A stretch of DNA of 64,000 bases from Hydnum rufescens UP504. Its lineage: Eukaryota > Basidiomycota > Agaricomycetes > Cantharellales > Hydnaceae. The translations under genes were made by a program, and so were the position numbers. Shown here piece after piece: positions 37,890 to 48,882 of the stretch (position 1 is the first letter of the stretch; each line of letters starts with the position of its first letter). The stretch is taken from contig MU128990.1 in assembly GCA_014904985.1 (NCBI GenBank), positions 152,423 through 216,422 of the forward strand. Direction: 5' to 3'. The notes beneath the pieces are model-generated. The model saw only the letters and a program-made list of their open reading frames with translations. It ran no database searches and was not told where the DNA came from.

Positions 37890-38545
37890 CAAAATTCAAT
37901 GCCGGCAATTGCCGATACTCAAGAAGCGCCCAAGTGCTGGCACCACAAGCACAGTACACAATAGTAGCAAGCATGTAGATATGGAATAGATAATATATAA
38001 TAAATATTTATCCAATAAAATGTGAAGAAGAAGAAAATAATGAGTCAGAGCTCAATAAGGCATGAGATGGCTAATTGCAGAGTGGATTGGGCCACTTCTA
38101 TCCATCAGAATTGGCCCAAATTTAAATATAGTAATGTTATATATACACACTACATGGGTGATTGATTATCTCGGACAATTCTTGCATTTTTCAAATTTTC
38201 ACACCTTCAATTCCTATTTAGGGAATTGAAGGTGTGAAAATTTGAAAAATGTGAGAATTGTCCGAGATAATCAATCACCCATGTAGTGTGTATATATAAC
38301 ATTACTATATTTAAATTTGGGCCAATTCTGATGGATAGAAGTGGCCCAATCCACTCTGCAATTAGCCATCTCATGCCTTATTGAGCTCTGACTCATTATT
38401 TTCTTCTTCTTCACATTTTATTGGATAAATATTTATTATATATTATCTATTCCATATCTACATGCTTGCTACTATTGTGTACTGTGCTTGTGGTGCCAGC
38501 ACTTGGGTGCTTCCTAAGTATTGGCAATTGCCAGTGTTGAATTTC
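37890..38545. repeat. Long central palindrome of E2
   Basis: The arms, about 325 bp each (37890-38214 and 38222-38545), are near-perfect reverse complements around a 7-bp loop. Only the outer 60 bp show scattered mismatches. A CAG-rich tract (38598-38625) flanks it, as the CTG tract does in E1. Confidence 0.9.
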
Positions 38546-39228
38546 ACAACTATGCAGCCACACCCAGCAACAGAAAGGCAGCCACACAACCATGACACAA
38601 CAGCAACAGCAACAGCAGCAGCCCTAGTGCATGACCATGACCACATGACCACACACCCACTGAGGTGGGTGCATGGTCATAAGGTAAGTTTTGTCTCAAT
38701 ACATACAATAGTGCAAAAAGAGTAGCACAAGCTACTCTTTTTGCACTGCTGTGAATTTTTATACTAACATAGCCTTTATTATTCCAGACCAAAACCAAAA
38801 CAAATGACAGGCTGCCCAATGAGTGGCCCGGGCCCCAGTGGAAATATGCAAAACCACGTGAAACGAAACGAAATGAAGCCAAATGAAACCACACCCAACC
38901 CCATCCCAAACCCAACAAAACCACACCACACCCAATGAAACAACACCAAGTGAAAACATGAGAGGTGGCCATGTGAACCACACACCCACTGCAGCAGGTG
39001 TGTGGTTCTATACAATGTAAGTAATCTTGTGCACCCCCAGTGGTGCAAAAAGAGCAGCAAATGCTGCTCTTTTTGTGCTGGTTTTAAATTTTTAACTGAT
39101 AATGTTTTATTCTAGGTATCACCACAAATGAAGACCCATGGAGCGAGCCCCCCCCTGAGATCAAACTCCCACAAAATGAGACCTCTGAGTGACAATGTGC
39201 CAAATGAAGACATGAACCACACACCCAC

Positions 39229-40449
39229 TGTTGGAGGGATAAATCCCTACACCCTAGAAACCCCATCCAAGGCCAATTTTCTAACCAACCAAACAAATGA
39301 ATTGATCATCCATCCGATCCTTAATTTTCACATTGTTCATTCACTGGAGAAACAATCCAAATTCTACACGTCCAAAACCCACCATTCCACATCGTTCCTT
39401 TGCGTTAAGGGTGAAGAATTGTGATTATGTAATGATGTGGACTGTGCCTGGCCTTCGTTCTGGACCCGCGGACCTGTCACATGATTCAAAAAGGGATTAT
39501 GTCACTCTAAAGGAGTATTTTTCGAATTTCTCCGTCATTTTTGATCAGATCTACTCGAAACGACCGCGCCCAGAAAGATACGAGTCGTACCTATTGAACC
39601 GTACCAAACACAAAACGAACGGATCAAAACTGCGGTCCCTGTAACTATATCTTTTCATGATTCATACTCTGAAGGAGTATTTCTTGATTTTCGAAGCCAA
39701 TTCTTATCGTATTCGTTCGCGAGTACCACTCCCGGAAAGCTGTTAAAAATGCACATCGAACGGTACCAAGGGCAAAACGAATTGACGAGAACTCCATTTT
39801 TCACAAGACAACCCCTTCCTCATGACTCCCCCCTTGCTCCACCAACACAAATGACAAATTGGTTCTGGCCCACTTAATTCCAATGCAAAGGACACTCAGG
39901 GCGACCTATTCCACCATTTCTTAAGGGAATCTATCCAGTTTCAAGGCAGGAATGCCTTGTAAAGTGTTTTTTTGTCTCTTTTCACTTGATTCTTGAATAT
40001 CTCCACCAGTTTTGAAGCTTTTAGCTTCATTTCTTTTTCATTATGCTTCCCTTATCTCCGCTTTTCTTCCAAAATTTTGAATTGTGGTCTGGAATGTATA
40101 TAAAGGGGAGGGGGCATGTAAATATTTGGTTTTTCCCCCTATCACAGTCTGAGGCACTGAAGTATTGCCACTGTTTGGAGGAGATTTCCCACTTGTCAAG
40201 ACTGTGTACAGCCGCATTAAGACTGAATAGTCAAGAGGATGACTTTAGGGTGTGGCCTTGACATCTTAATTTTGTGATGCTGATCTATTCCCTTGAGCAA
40301 CCACTGTTCATTGGGATTTTCTATTAACCAGAAAGACCTTCATTTCCCTGGACCTGAATATTTGAATTGTCCCCATGGCTCCCTTCTTTTGTCCTATCCT
40401 CAATGACATGGACAGTAGTTGGATTGGTTTAATAACCATCCTGCTTACA
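39229..40449 (+). mobile_element. S1: solo LTR in an H hairpin of E2
   Basis: Starts TGTTGGAGGGATAAATCCC and ends CCATCCTGCTTACA. It splits an H hairpin of E2: the left half ACACACCCAC and the right half GCGGGTGTGTGG lie on either side. Related copies are S2 and S3. The flanking 5 bp match only partly (CCCAC/CCATG), so the duplication is unclear. Confidence 0.65.
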
Positions 40450-41632
40450 CCATGGTAGCGGGTGTGTGGTTCTATACAAGATAAGTAATTAGTGCACCCC
40501 CCCCCCCTCACCAACACAAAAAGAGCAGCCCTTGCTGCTCTTTTTGTGTTTGTTTTAATTTTTAACTAATAAATTCTCTATTATTCTAGGCTGCCACCTG
40601 AACCACCTGCCAAACAAACCCCCTCTCCACAAAATGACAACGCAACATGCCAAGGAACACCTCAGATGAAACCTGGGACCAAGAACGCACGACAGGGCCA
40701 CAGGGACCCCAGACGAACCACACCCGCTTCAGCAGGTGTGTGATAATTCTAAGGTAAATACAACCATGCAAAAGGAGCAGTGTATGCTGCTCCTTTTGTG
40801 TGGCTCTTCTTTTTTTTCTTTTACTAACATATTTACTATTCTAGATGGTCAAGCAAAATGACAACCTGCCAAACAAACCTGCCCAACACCCCCCTGGGAA
40901 TGATGATGCGACCCACCAAAACAACATGTGCCAAATGAAACATGCCAATGACGACTGGCCAGACCAAACCCAAGAGAGTACCACACACCCACTTCAGCAG
41001 GTGTGTGGTAATTTTAAGGTGAGTACAACTGTGCAAGAGGAGCAGCATACACTGCTCCTTTTGCATGGCTTCTCTTGTTTTTTTTTTTACTAACATATTA
41101 TTTATTATTTTATTTTGTCATCTGGACCCAACACCCACGACCCTGCCAAATGAACACAAGAGAACAACAACCCACCTGCCAAAGGACCCAACACCCATGA
41201 CCCCACCGAATGAACATGAGAGAACAACAACCCACCCACCAAATGAATCCTGCAAACAGCAACAAGTCGAAACCACCATGAAAGCCCCAGACAAACCCCA
41301 CACCCACTTCAGCAGGTGTGTGGTAATTTTAAGGAGAGTACAACTGCACAAGAGGAGCAGCATACGCTGCTCCTTTGTGTGGCTTTCCTTGTTTTTTTTT
41401 TTTTAAATTTTTTACTAACATATTATTTATTATTTATTTTGTCATTTGGACCCAACACCTGTGACCCTGCTGAACAAACACAGGAGAACAACAACCCACC
41501 CACCAAATGAATCCTGCAAACAGCAATGAGTCAAAACCATGACACAAGCCCCAGACGAACCCCACACCTGCTGAAGCAGATGTGGTAATCTTTAAGGTAA
41601 GTATATATATACATGTCCAACTATGCAAAAGG

Positions 41633-42938
41633 TATGGATGCTGCGGTTCAGGTTTAAACCTGTGGAACCTGAGTTTAAACCTGAACCTGACCCAGGTCAG
41701 GTTCCATTGGGGTCAGGTTTCATTTCATTTTCTTCAGGTCAGGTTCAGGTTTTGCCCATGCCCTGAATCCAAAAACCGGTCTGAAACCAGGTTTAAACCT
41801 GAACCTGAAAGGTAGGGTGTAGGTTCCATTCCATGTAAATTCACCACTATTCTGGCACCAAATCTGGCAATTTACATTTCTGGAGTCAGAAGTCACATGA
41901 CTTGGCCATCAAATGAGGTAATTGGTGCAGGTCACAAGTCACATGACAGAATGTAGTGACTAAATACCATCTCCAGAAGGAGATGTGGATCTAAAGCAGG
42001 ATGTAAAGGGAGTGGCAGAGGCAGAGACTTGAGCAGAAGGTCTAGATATTCTGTAGTACCCCCTGAAAATGTTGGCTTCCCTCATACCTCAGGTTGCAGG
42101 TTTAAACCAGGTTTAAACCTGAACCTGACCTGAATGAGACTGAACCTCAGGTCAGGTTCAGGTTTTGCCCTCATGGGTATGGTTGCCACAGTCAGGTTTT
42201 GGTCAGGTTTTGCCCAATTTGGGCAAAACCTAAACCTGACCAGGTTCCAAAATCACCCATGAGGGCAAAACCTGAACCTGACCTGAGGTTCGGTCTCATT
42301 CAGGTGAGGTTCTGGTTTAAACCTGGTTTAAACCTGAAACCTGAGGTATGAGGGAAGCCAACATTTTCAGGGGGTACTACAGAATATCTAGACCCTCTGC
42401 TCAAGTCTCTGCCTCTGCCACTCCCTTTACATCCTGCTTTAGATCCACATCTCCTTCCTAGCCCCCTTTCACTTCAATTTACTGCTCACACATCTTCTGG
42501 AGATGGTATTTAGTCACTACATTCTGTCATGTGACTTGTGACCTGCACCAATTGCCTCATTTGATGGCCAAGTCATGTGACTTCTGACTCCAGAACTATA
42601 GTCACATGTGTAAATTGCCAGATTTGGTGCCAGAATAGTGGTGAATTTACATGGAATGGAACCTACACCCTACCTTTCAGGTTCAGGTTTAAACCTGGTT
42701 TCAGACCGGTTTTTGGATTCAGGGCAAGGGCAAAACCTGAACCTGACCTGAAGAAAATGAAATGAAACCTGACCCCAATGAAACCTGACCTGGGTCAGGT
42801 TCAGGTTTAAACTCAGGTTCCACAGGTTTAAACCTGAACCACAGCATCCATACTCATGGGTGATTTTGGAACCTGGTCAGGTTTAGGTTTTGCCCAAATT
42901 GGGCAAAACCTGACCAAAACCTGACTGTGGCAACCATA
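41633..42938. mobile_element. M2: TIR element in a P hairpin of E2, itself split by M3
   Basis: TATGGATGC...CAACCATA ends, with 8-bp duplication GCAAAAGG (41625-41632, 42939-42946). GCAAAAGG is the 5' arm of a P hairpin, so the hairpin was the target. M3 is inserted at 42178. Confidence 0.9.
42178..42852. mobile_element. M3: TIR element nested in M2, opposite orientation
   Basis: 675 bp, same family as M2 but inverted, flanked by the perfect 8-bp duplication CTCATGGG (42170-42177, 42853-42860). Confidence 0.9.
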
Positions 42939-43128
42939 GCAAAAGGAGCAGCAGGGGCTGCTCCTTTTGCCTGGTTTTTCTTTTTTTAACTAATTTATTA
43001 TTTATTATCATAGGTATTCTTCTGAACCCGCATCCCCCAACTGAAGCCACGACTCTGCTGAGTGAAAACACATGACCATGGGTGAGGGGGAACCCCAATG
43101 GTGAAGCGTGAAATAATGTCCCTGGTAC

Positions 43129-43310
43129 CACACACCTGCCCAAGTGGGTGTGTGGTGCTACTAGATAGTTGTTATTTTAATTTTTTTTGTTCTTTGATTT
43201 CTATGGACAGTATCACACACCCACTAGAGTGGGTGTGTGGTGCTACTAAGTAGTCTTTTTTTTTTTTGATTTCTACAGAGTACCACACACCAGAGTGGGT
43301 GTGTGGTATG
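43129..43310. repeat. E2 right subterminal H-hairpin cluster
   Basis: Three ACCACACACC.../GGTGTGTGGT hairpins with T-rich spacers, the mirror image of the cluster at the left end of E1. Confidence 0.8.
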
Positions 43311-43957
43311 ATAATAAATAAATAAATAATAAGAATGAAACATGGACTCCTGAATGAAACCCCGCTGACCTGGGGTAGCATAAGTATAATATAGTGATAA
43401 TAAATAAATAATTATAAATGGAAGATATTATCCCCAATAAGCCCATATGGCCTGCTGCAAGTCTGAGATTCTCTAAGTCCCAGTTTCGGCCAATTTTCGG
43501 CCATTTTGGCCAATTCTGGGCCAGGAGGTGAAATCATAAAAATGGCCATTTCGGCTGAAATAGTGATGGGACCTACTTAGGTACCATTATCTGCCCTGGA
43601 AGTGGTACCTAACTAGGTAGGCTTAGATGACTGACCAAGGTGATCCAAGCAGCAGATATCATGCGACAGCAGCATCACTTAGACACCCCATATACAGCAT
43701 TCATCCTTCATCATTGTATTGCTCCCACACTTGCCAAGTTATCTGAATCCCTCCGTGCTCCACACGATCTCACCCCTTCCATCTTGACTGATGACTGAGC
43801 TGTCAAATATTATAAGAAATACATGCATGACATTCAGTATGACCTAAAGGACAATGAATGGGCCAAATTTAAGGACACCCTGACTGCATACAAACTAACG
43901 GAACTTCCATCCAACCCAGTGACCAATGAATCAGATGATGACATGAATGGCTGGTAG

Positions 43958-44440
43958 CCCATCACCACAATTGATCCTCATCTCGCAGTACACATGCCTC
44001 ATCCAACGCAGTCCTCTATCCTCTCCCCTCCTTCCCCTATCCTCTTCCCCTCTCTCTCATTAAAACAAAAAGAAATATGTGCTTGCCCCAATGTACCATC
44101 TCTCTCACCTGAAGGAAAAACCCCTCCTTTTCCCTTCTTTCTCTCCATGTAAAAACTATGTCACCTGTTGGCAAAACAATGTCCATTTCTCCTGACTCTC
44201 ATTTCTCTCAAAGTCTGAAAGCCTTTATGTTGCTTGAATCTTTTCTTAAAACTGACCTCACCTGGCAATGTGAACTTGTCAAAAAAAAAAAAAATCAATC
44301 AAAAATCAAAAGAAAAACAACAAGTCAAAAGAAACAAAGTCATAACCCATATAAAACAAAATTCCACAAGTCTGTAACAACAAAACACACGAATTAGAAG
44401 ACTTGCAACTTAACCAGTATAGAAGAAGGGTTGGGAGCTC
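43958..44440 (+). other. 3' non-coding region of Gypsy element U
   Basis: A pyrimidine-rich stretch with an A14 run at 44281-44294 is followed by a purine-rich AGAAGAAGGGTTGGGAG (44421-44437). It lies directly before TGATGACTGTCA, where a polypurine tract would be expected. Confidence 0.4.
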
Positions 44441-45999
44441 TGATGACTGTCAAATCAAAATCTGGTTCAGCCAGTGTGTAGATGGGAGACTGTGTTTCTG
44501 TTTATTCAAATGGGTTGGTTTGCTTCAATGGTTGATCACTCTCTGCAAGATGTGTATGTGTTTATTGGAGAATGGAATGTGATATGGACTAGCTATAGTC
44601 AATGATATATCATAGATGCTTATAGGAAGGCTTATATGTGAGGGATGCTTGTAGAAAGACTTATATGTGTTCATGTTGTGTTCATTTGTTTACTGATATT
44701 TGTGTGTCCTTGTTTATGTCCTCCTGGTTAAAATGCAGATATCTGTGGGCTATAGAATGGTCAGTGCTTGGTTAGTTTTGTTAGTATGCTTCAATCTTCT
44801 TTCCTGACTTGTATTTCATTATGCTTACTTTTTCCTTGGATGTCCAGCAACTCTAACCTTAGGTTCTGAAACTATCCTTGGCTTCAGTATTTCATGTAGA
44901 AGGCTTCCAGAAACTTGGTCTCAACAACCTTGAAGATGACTTAGCTCCAGATGGCTTTAGATAGACAGTTCTTTAGATTATAAGCAGAGCTGTAGACAGT
45001 ACTAGACAGTGGTTGATTTCCAGAGTGAGGAGATGGGGGGGTACAAGAAAATCTGCTAGCTTATATACCTATCTGAAGGTGGCTGTCCATGGAGCAAGAA
45101 CAAAAGAGTAATAAAGCTATGAGATCATAGTGGAGTAGAACAAAAGAGTAATAAAGAAATGATGTCATAATGTGGTCATAGCTGAGTCATCCATAGAGTG
45201 TGATGTCATAGTGATGTCATAGTGATGTCATTCATAAAGAGAACAAAAGGATTCATAAAGGAAATGATGTCACTAGTTTGCTGAGCTTGTGGAGTAGTTG
45301 GAGCATGATGTCACAGACCATGTGGAGCATTCTGGGAGGCAAAATGAAGGGATATCTCCAGGTTCTGGAGATTAATTTGAGCATAGTCCAATGGTTAAGG
45401 TGTTTTGTTGCTGGTTGAGAATGGGGACAAGTGCATGGGATGGGATTTAATGCAGAAACAGCAATTTGCATCCATAATAGACATTCTTGGTATCATTTGA
45501 TGCATATTTTTAACAGCTTTCTGGGCCAAGCAGATCGGATGCAAACTGACAGAGAAATTTGTTTTTTACTGATGGGTGTTGATTCTGATAGTAATATTGT
45601 TCTGTAGAGTTCAGTTTTGATCTGTTCTTCACATGCTCAGTACCGTTGGATGCAGATTTTTTATATCCCTTCAGGCACAGTTGTTCTGAGAGGATTTAAT
45701 GCAAACTGACGGAGATATTCGTTTTTTACTGGAAATCCCAGATTTTGATAGTAAAATTGGCCTGGAGAGTGCAGTTTTCGTCCGTTCAACTTTTGTTTGG
45801 TACCGTTTGAAAGGTGTAAATCGTAGCTTTCTAAGCGTTATATGGGCATACCTCTCTGATAAAAACTGACAGAGTTATAGAATGAATTCAGTTTCTGCAT
45901 GTAGCCATAATTAATTTTGTAATTGGTCATGTGATTGTCCAATGGCTGGAAGTGGTGTAATTTTGCATTTTCTGATACTGGATGTTTTTATCTTCCACA
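44441..45999 (-). repeat. LTR of Gypsy element U, right copy (inverted)
   Basis: Reverse complement of 20212-21900, without the 71-bp inverted duplication. Its TATA-like box points left, toward the 3' end of U. It interrupts the gag of Gypsy element T at 46000. Confidence 0.7.
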
Positions 46000-46400
46000 C
46001 TGAATAGCAATGTTAAGTTTCAGAGCACAGAGGAAGGGATCAGCCTTCTTTTGATCACCACCAAAGACCTCTGGATCAGCTGCCTTTGGGGGACATGCAG
46101 AGATGGAAGGAGTAGTGGCAGGAGCAGGAGGAACTTCAATGACAGGAGCAGGGAGGTTCTCAACAACAGCCTTGGTGATCACCTCAACTTCAGCCATCAG
46201 GGTTTCACAAGAAGAGGCATCAGTCTGAAGGTGAGTCACTAGGTTCTGAAGTATAGTGTTCTGTTGCTCCAGCTGCTCATACTGTCATTGTTGTGCCTCC
46301 ATCATTTGATGAAGGCCTACTCCAGCAGCACCAAAGATGGAGAAAGCATCAGTGGGGATTTCATCCATGAGGAGAGGAGGTAGAAGGGATAAGGAAGATG
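46000..46400 (-). pseudogene. Gypsy element T, start of Gag (truncated)
   Basis: On the minus strand, after the T LTR leader, a frame with a Pro/Ala linker and the capsid start PEVFGGDQKKADPFLCALKL matches the N-terminal end of fungal Gypsy Gag. It is cut by the inverted U LTR at 46000 and split in its leader by M4. The rest of T is missing. Confidence 0.65.
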
Positions 46401-46411
46401 TTTGTGGGGTC

Positions 46412-47046
46412 TATGGTTGCCACGGTCAGGTTTTGGTCAGGTTTTGCCCAATTTGGGCAAAACCTAAACCTGACCAGGTTCCAAAATCACCCATGAGGGC
46501 AAAACCTGAACCTGACCTGAGGTTCAGTCTCATTCAGGTCAGGTTCAGGTTTAAACCTGGTTTAAACCTGAAACCTGAGGTATGAGGGAAGCCAACATTT
46601 TCAGGGGGTACTACAGAATATCTAGACCTTCTGCTCAAGTCTCTGCCTCTGCCACTCCCTTTACATCCTGCTTTAGATCCACATCTCCTTCTGGAGATGG
46701 TATTTAGTCACTACATTCTGTCATGTGACTTGTGACCTGCACCAATTACCTCATTTGATGGCCAAGTCATGTAACTTCTGACTCCAGAACTATAGTCACA
46801 TATGTAAATTGCCAGATTTGGTGCCAGAATAGTGGTGAATTTACATGGAATGGAACCTACACCCTACCTTTCAGGTTCAGGTTTAAACCTGGTTTCAGAC
46901 CGGTTTTTGGATTCAGGGCATGGGCAAAACCTGAACCTGACCTGAAGAAAATGAAATGAAACCTGACCCCAATGGAACCTGACCTGGGTCAGGTTCAGGT
47001 TTAAACTCAGGTTCCACAGGTTTAAACCTGAACCGCAGCATCCATA
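46412..47046. mobile_element. M4: TIR element in the T leader/gag
   Basis: TATGGTTGCC...GCATCCATA, with exact 8-bp duplication GTGGGGTC (46404-46411, 47047-47054). Confidence 0.9.
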
Positions 47047-47162
47047 GTGGGGTCAAGGAGATGAGTTTTGATCTTCTGTCAGGGTGACACTGCTGTCGAA
47101 GCCACAAACAGAAAGAGGAAAGAGATTAATTAACCACACACTATTGCAGTGGGAATCCTGAG

Positions 47163-48882
47163 CATACACCACACAACAAGGGACACACAAGTCTCGCACC
47201 TATTGCATGTTGGATTTACACTTGGTGTCAGTGGACAGGTTATAATTCAGCAGGGAAAATACACAATGTATGTACCACAAATATATAGGAGTTAGAGGGC
47301 AATAAATCACCCAGGGTAACAATGCAGGGCTACCACAACTGCTGATAAAGTGCCTCACCAAAGTGCTGATAGAGCATTGGGTGTCAGCTGACCTCTGAGT
47401 TGGCTGCTACCTCCAAGTATCCTTCAGCACCTCCAACAGTCCTTGGTCGGTGCCTTTGGCACCTCAGACTTGTCTGTGGTGTTGGAGGGATAAATCCCTA
47501 CACCATAGAATCCTCATCCGAGGCCCATTTCCCTTACAAATGAATCAATTATATGTCACCATGCTCATTTAAATTTATCATCATTCATTTATTCAAGAAA
47601 TCAATTGGATTCCCACCCCTTTCCAACTCATAATATCACCTCATTCCTTTACCATGTCCACCAGTCAATTTATTGACTATCTGTCAGACTTCAACAGTCC
47701 TCATCAAAAAGAGGCAGTTTATGCCCTACATCAAGTCCATTTTCTTTGGACAAGGCAATTCAACTTGCCATTCTTCCTCAAGACTGTATGGCTTGTCTGT
47801 TCTTCCAAGCCATCCTACTGCCTTAAGGGTGACAAATTGTGATTATGTAACAACACGGACCGCGCCTAGTTCCAATTCTGGACTCATGGATCCATCACAT
47901 GATCCAGATAGGGGCTGCACTACTCTAAAGGAGTATTTTCGAATTTCTCCATCATTTTTGATTGGATCAACTCGAAATGACCATGCCCAGAAAGATATGA
48001 ATTATACCTATCGAACAGTACCAAACACAAAACAAACAGATCAAAAATGCGGTCCCTGTAATGATATCTTGCCATGATTTATACTCTGAAGGAGTATTTC
48101 TTGACTTTCAAAGCCAATTCTTATCAGATTTGTTTTCAAGTACCATGCCCTAAAAGCTGTTAATAATGCACATCAAACGGTACCAAGGGAAAAACGAGTG
48201 GACGCGAACTCCATTTTTCACAAGACAACTCCCTCCTCATACTCCCCCTTTGCTCCACCATTCAAAATAGCGAATTACTTCTGGCCCTCTTATGTCCGAT
48301 GGAGAAGACCCTCAGGGAAACCTATTCCACTTTTCCTTAAGGGAACTTGTCCAAATTTGAAGGAGGAATAGCATGTAATGTGTCAATCTCCCCTTTTATC
48401 TTGAAATTGGAATATCTCCATCAGTTTTGAAGATTTTAACTTCATTTCTTTTTCTCTGTGTGTCCCTTAAGTCCGACTTTTTCACTTTTTATTGAGTCAA
48501 AGTCTGTATTGTATATTAGGTGCAGCTAGCACACAAATTCATTAGTTCTCCCCCTCCCTCCAGTTTGAAGCTCCTTGAACAGCTGCTGGTCCCTGGGTGA
48601 TTTCTCACTACAAAAAGCAAATTATAACTACACTTTGACTAAGGTCTCAAGAAGAGATTCTTAGGGTGTGGTAATCTGACTGAAACACACATTTCCACTT
48701 AATTGCTTGGGCTTTGTTGGCTCACTGCAATTTCCCCTGTTCAAAAGACCTTCCCCCACTCAGACCTGAACATCCAGATTAGTTCTCTGATTCCCTCCTT
48801 CATCCCCAGCTCAACCTTGTGGACAGTAGTTGGATTGGTTAATAACCATCCTGCTTACAGCAGACTTGCACTGCCAACATCA
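47163..48882. mobile_element. Insertion flanked by 16-bp direct repeats, containing LTR S2
   Basis: CAGTGGGAATCCTGAG occurs at 47147-47162 and 48883-48898, but once in the intact T LTR copy. The inserted DNA is about 320 bp of unrecognised sequence, S2, and a 23-bp tail. A 16-bp duplication suits target-primed retroposition (SINE or LINE remnant), but no A/B boxes or poly-A were recognised. Confidence 0.55.
47480..48859 (+). mobile_element. S2: LTR, same family as S1
   Basis: Starts TGTTGGAGGGATAAATCCC and ends ATCCTGCTTACA; homologous to S1 throughout. No clear 5-bp duplication. Confidence 0.65.

Larger units (their letters stand above)
38640..43000 (+). repeat. E2 right arm modules
   Basis: P hairpins lie at 38711-38746, 39042-39078, 40512-40550, 40766-40801, 41031-41066, 41346-41382 and 42939-42974 (the last split by M2). 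Intron-like segments with donor, P hairpin, ACTAAC/T and acceptor include 38684-38787, 39017-39115 and 40754-40844. Exon-like parts are rich in Asn/Pro/Glu codons (PNEH-type repeats) in one frame, but no conserved domain appears. Confidence 0.7.
36163..43642. mobile_element. E2: modular foldback DNA transposon, 7.5 kb with nested insertions
   Basis: Begins CAGGCTGGTCAGTCA and ends with the reverse complement of CACCTTGGTCAGTCA. It is flanked by the exact 8-bp duplication ATCCAAGC (36155-36162, 43643-43650). The subterminal palindromes match E1. It contains at least four P hairpins in the left arm, a long central palindrome, and seven P hairpins in the right arm. Nested inside are solo LTR S1 and elements M2/M3. 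Compared with E1 nearly all CpG in the modules has become TpG or CpA, so E2 is the older or more methylated copy. No transposase was found. Confidence 0.8.
35099..43957 (+). pseudogene. Third ORF of Gypsy element U, split by E2
   Basis: After Pol, an open Ser/Thr/Pro-rich segment (35099-35755) is followed by a charged coiled-coil-like segment (35804-36162: KYEEKQKEDIKDNAELLDQL). The same frame resumes after E2 at 43643 (IQAADIMRQQHHLDTPYTAF) and ends at 43957. One TGA at about 43796 and a break near 35755 interrupt it. No signal peptide or transmembrane segment was seen, so it is not evidently an envelope protein. Additional ORFs 3' of pol occur in some Gypsy lineages; the function here is unknown. 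E2 occupies 36163-43642. Confidence 0.55.

Noticed and set aside
24385..42974. P hairpins as bacterial-type terminators or CRISPR repeats
   Set aside because: They resemble terminators or spaced repeats, but the setting is fungal, the spacing is irregular, there are no unique spacers of equal length, and they lie within splice-like segments of TIR elements.
20212..45999. U as a DIRS-type element because of its inverted terminal repeats
   Set aside because: The Pol region has an aspartic protease and a DDE integrase and no tyrosine recombinase, which fits Ty3/Gypsy.
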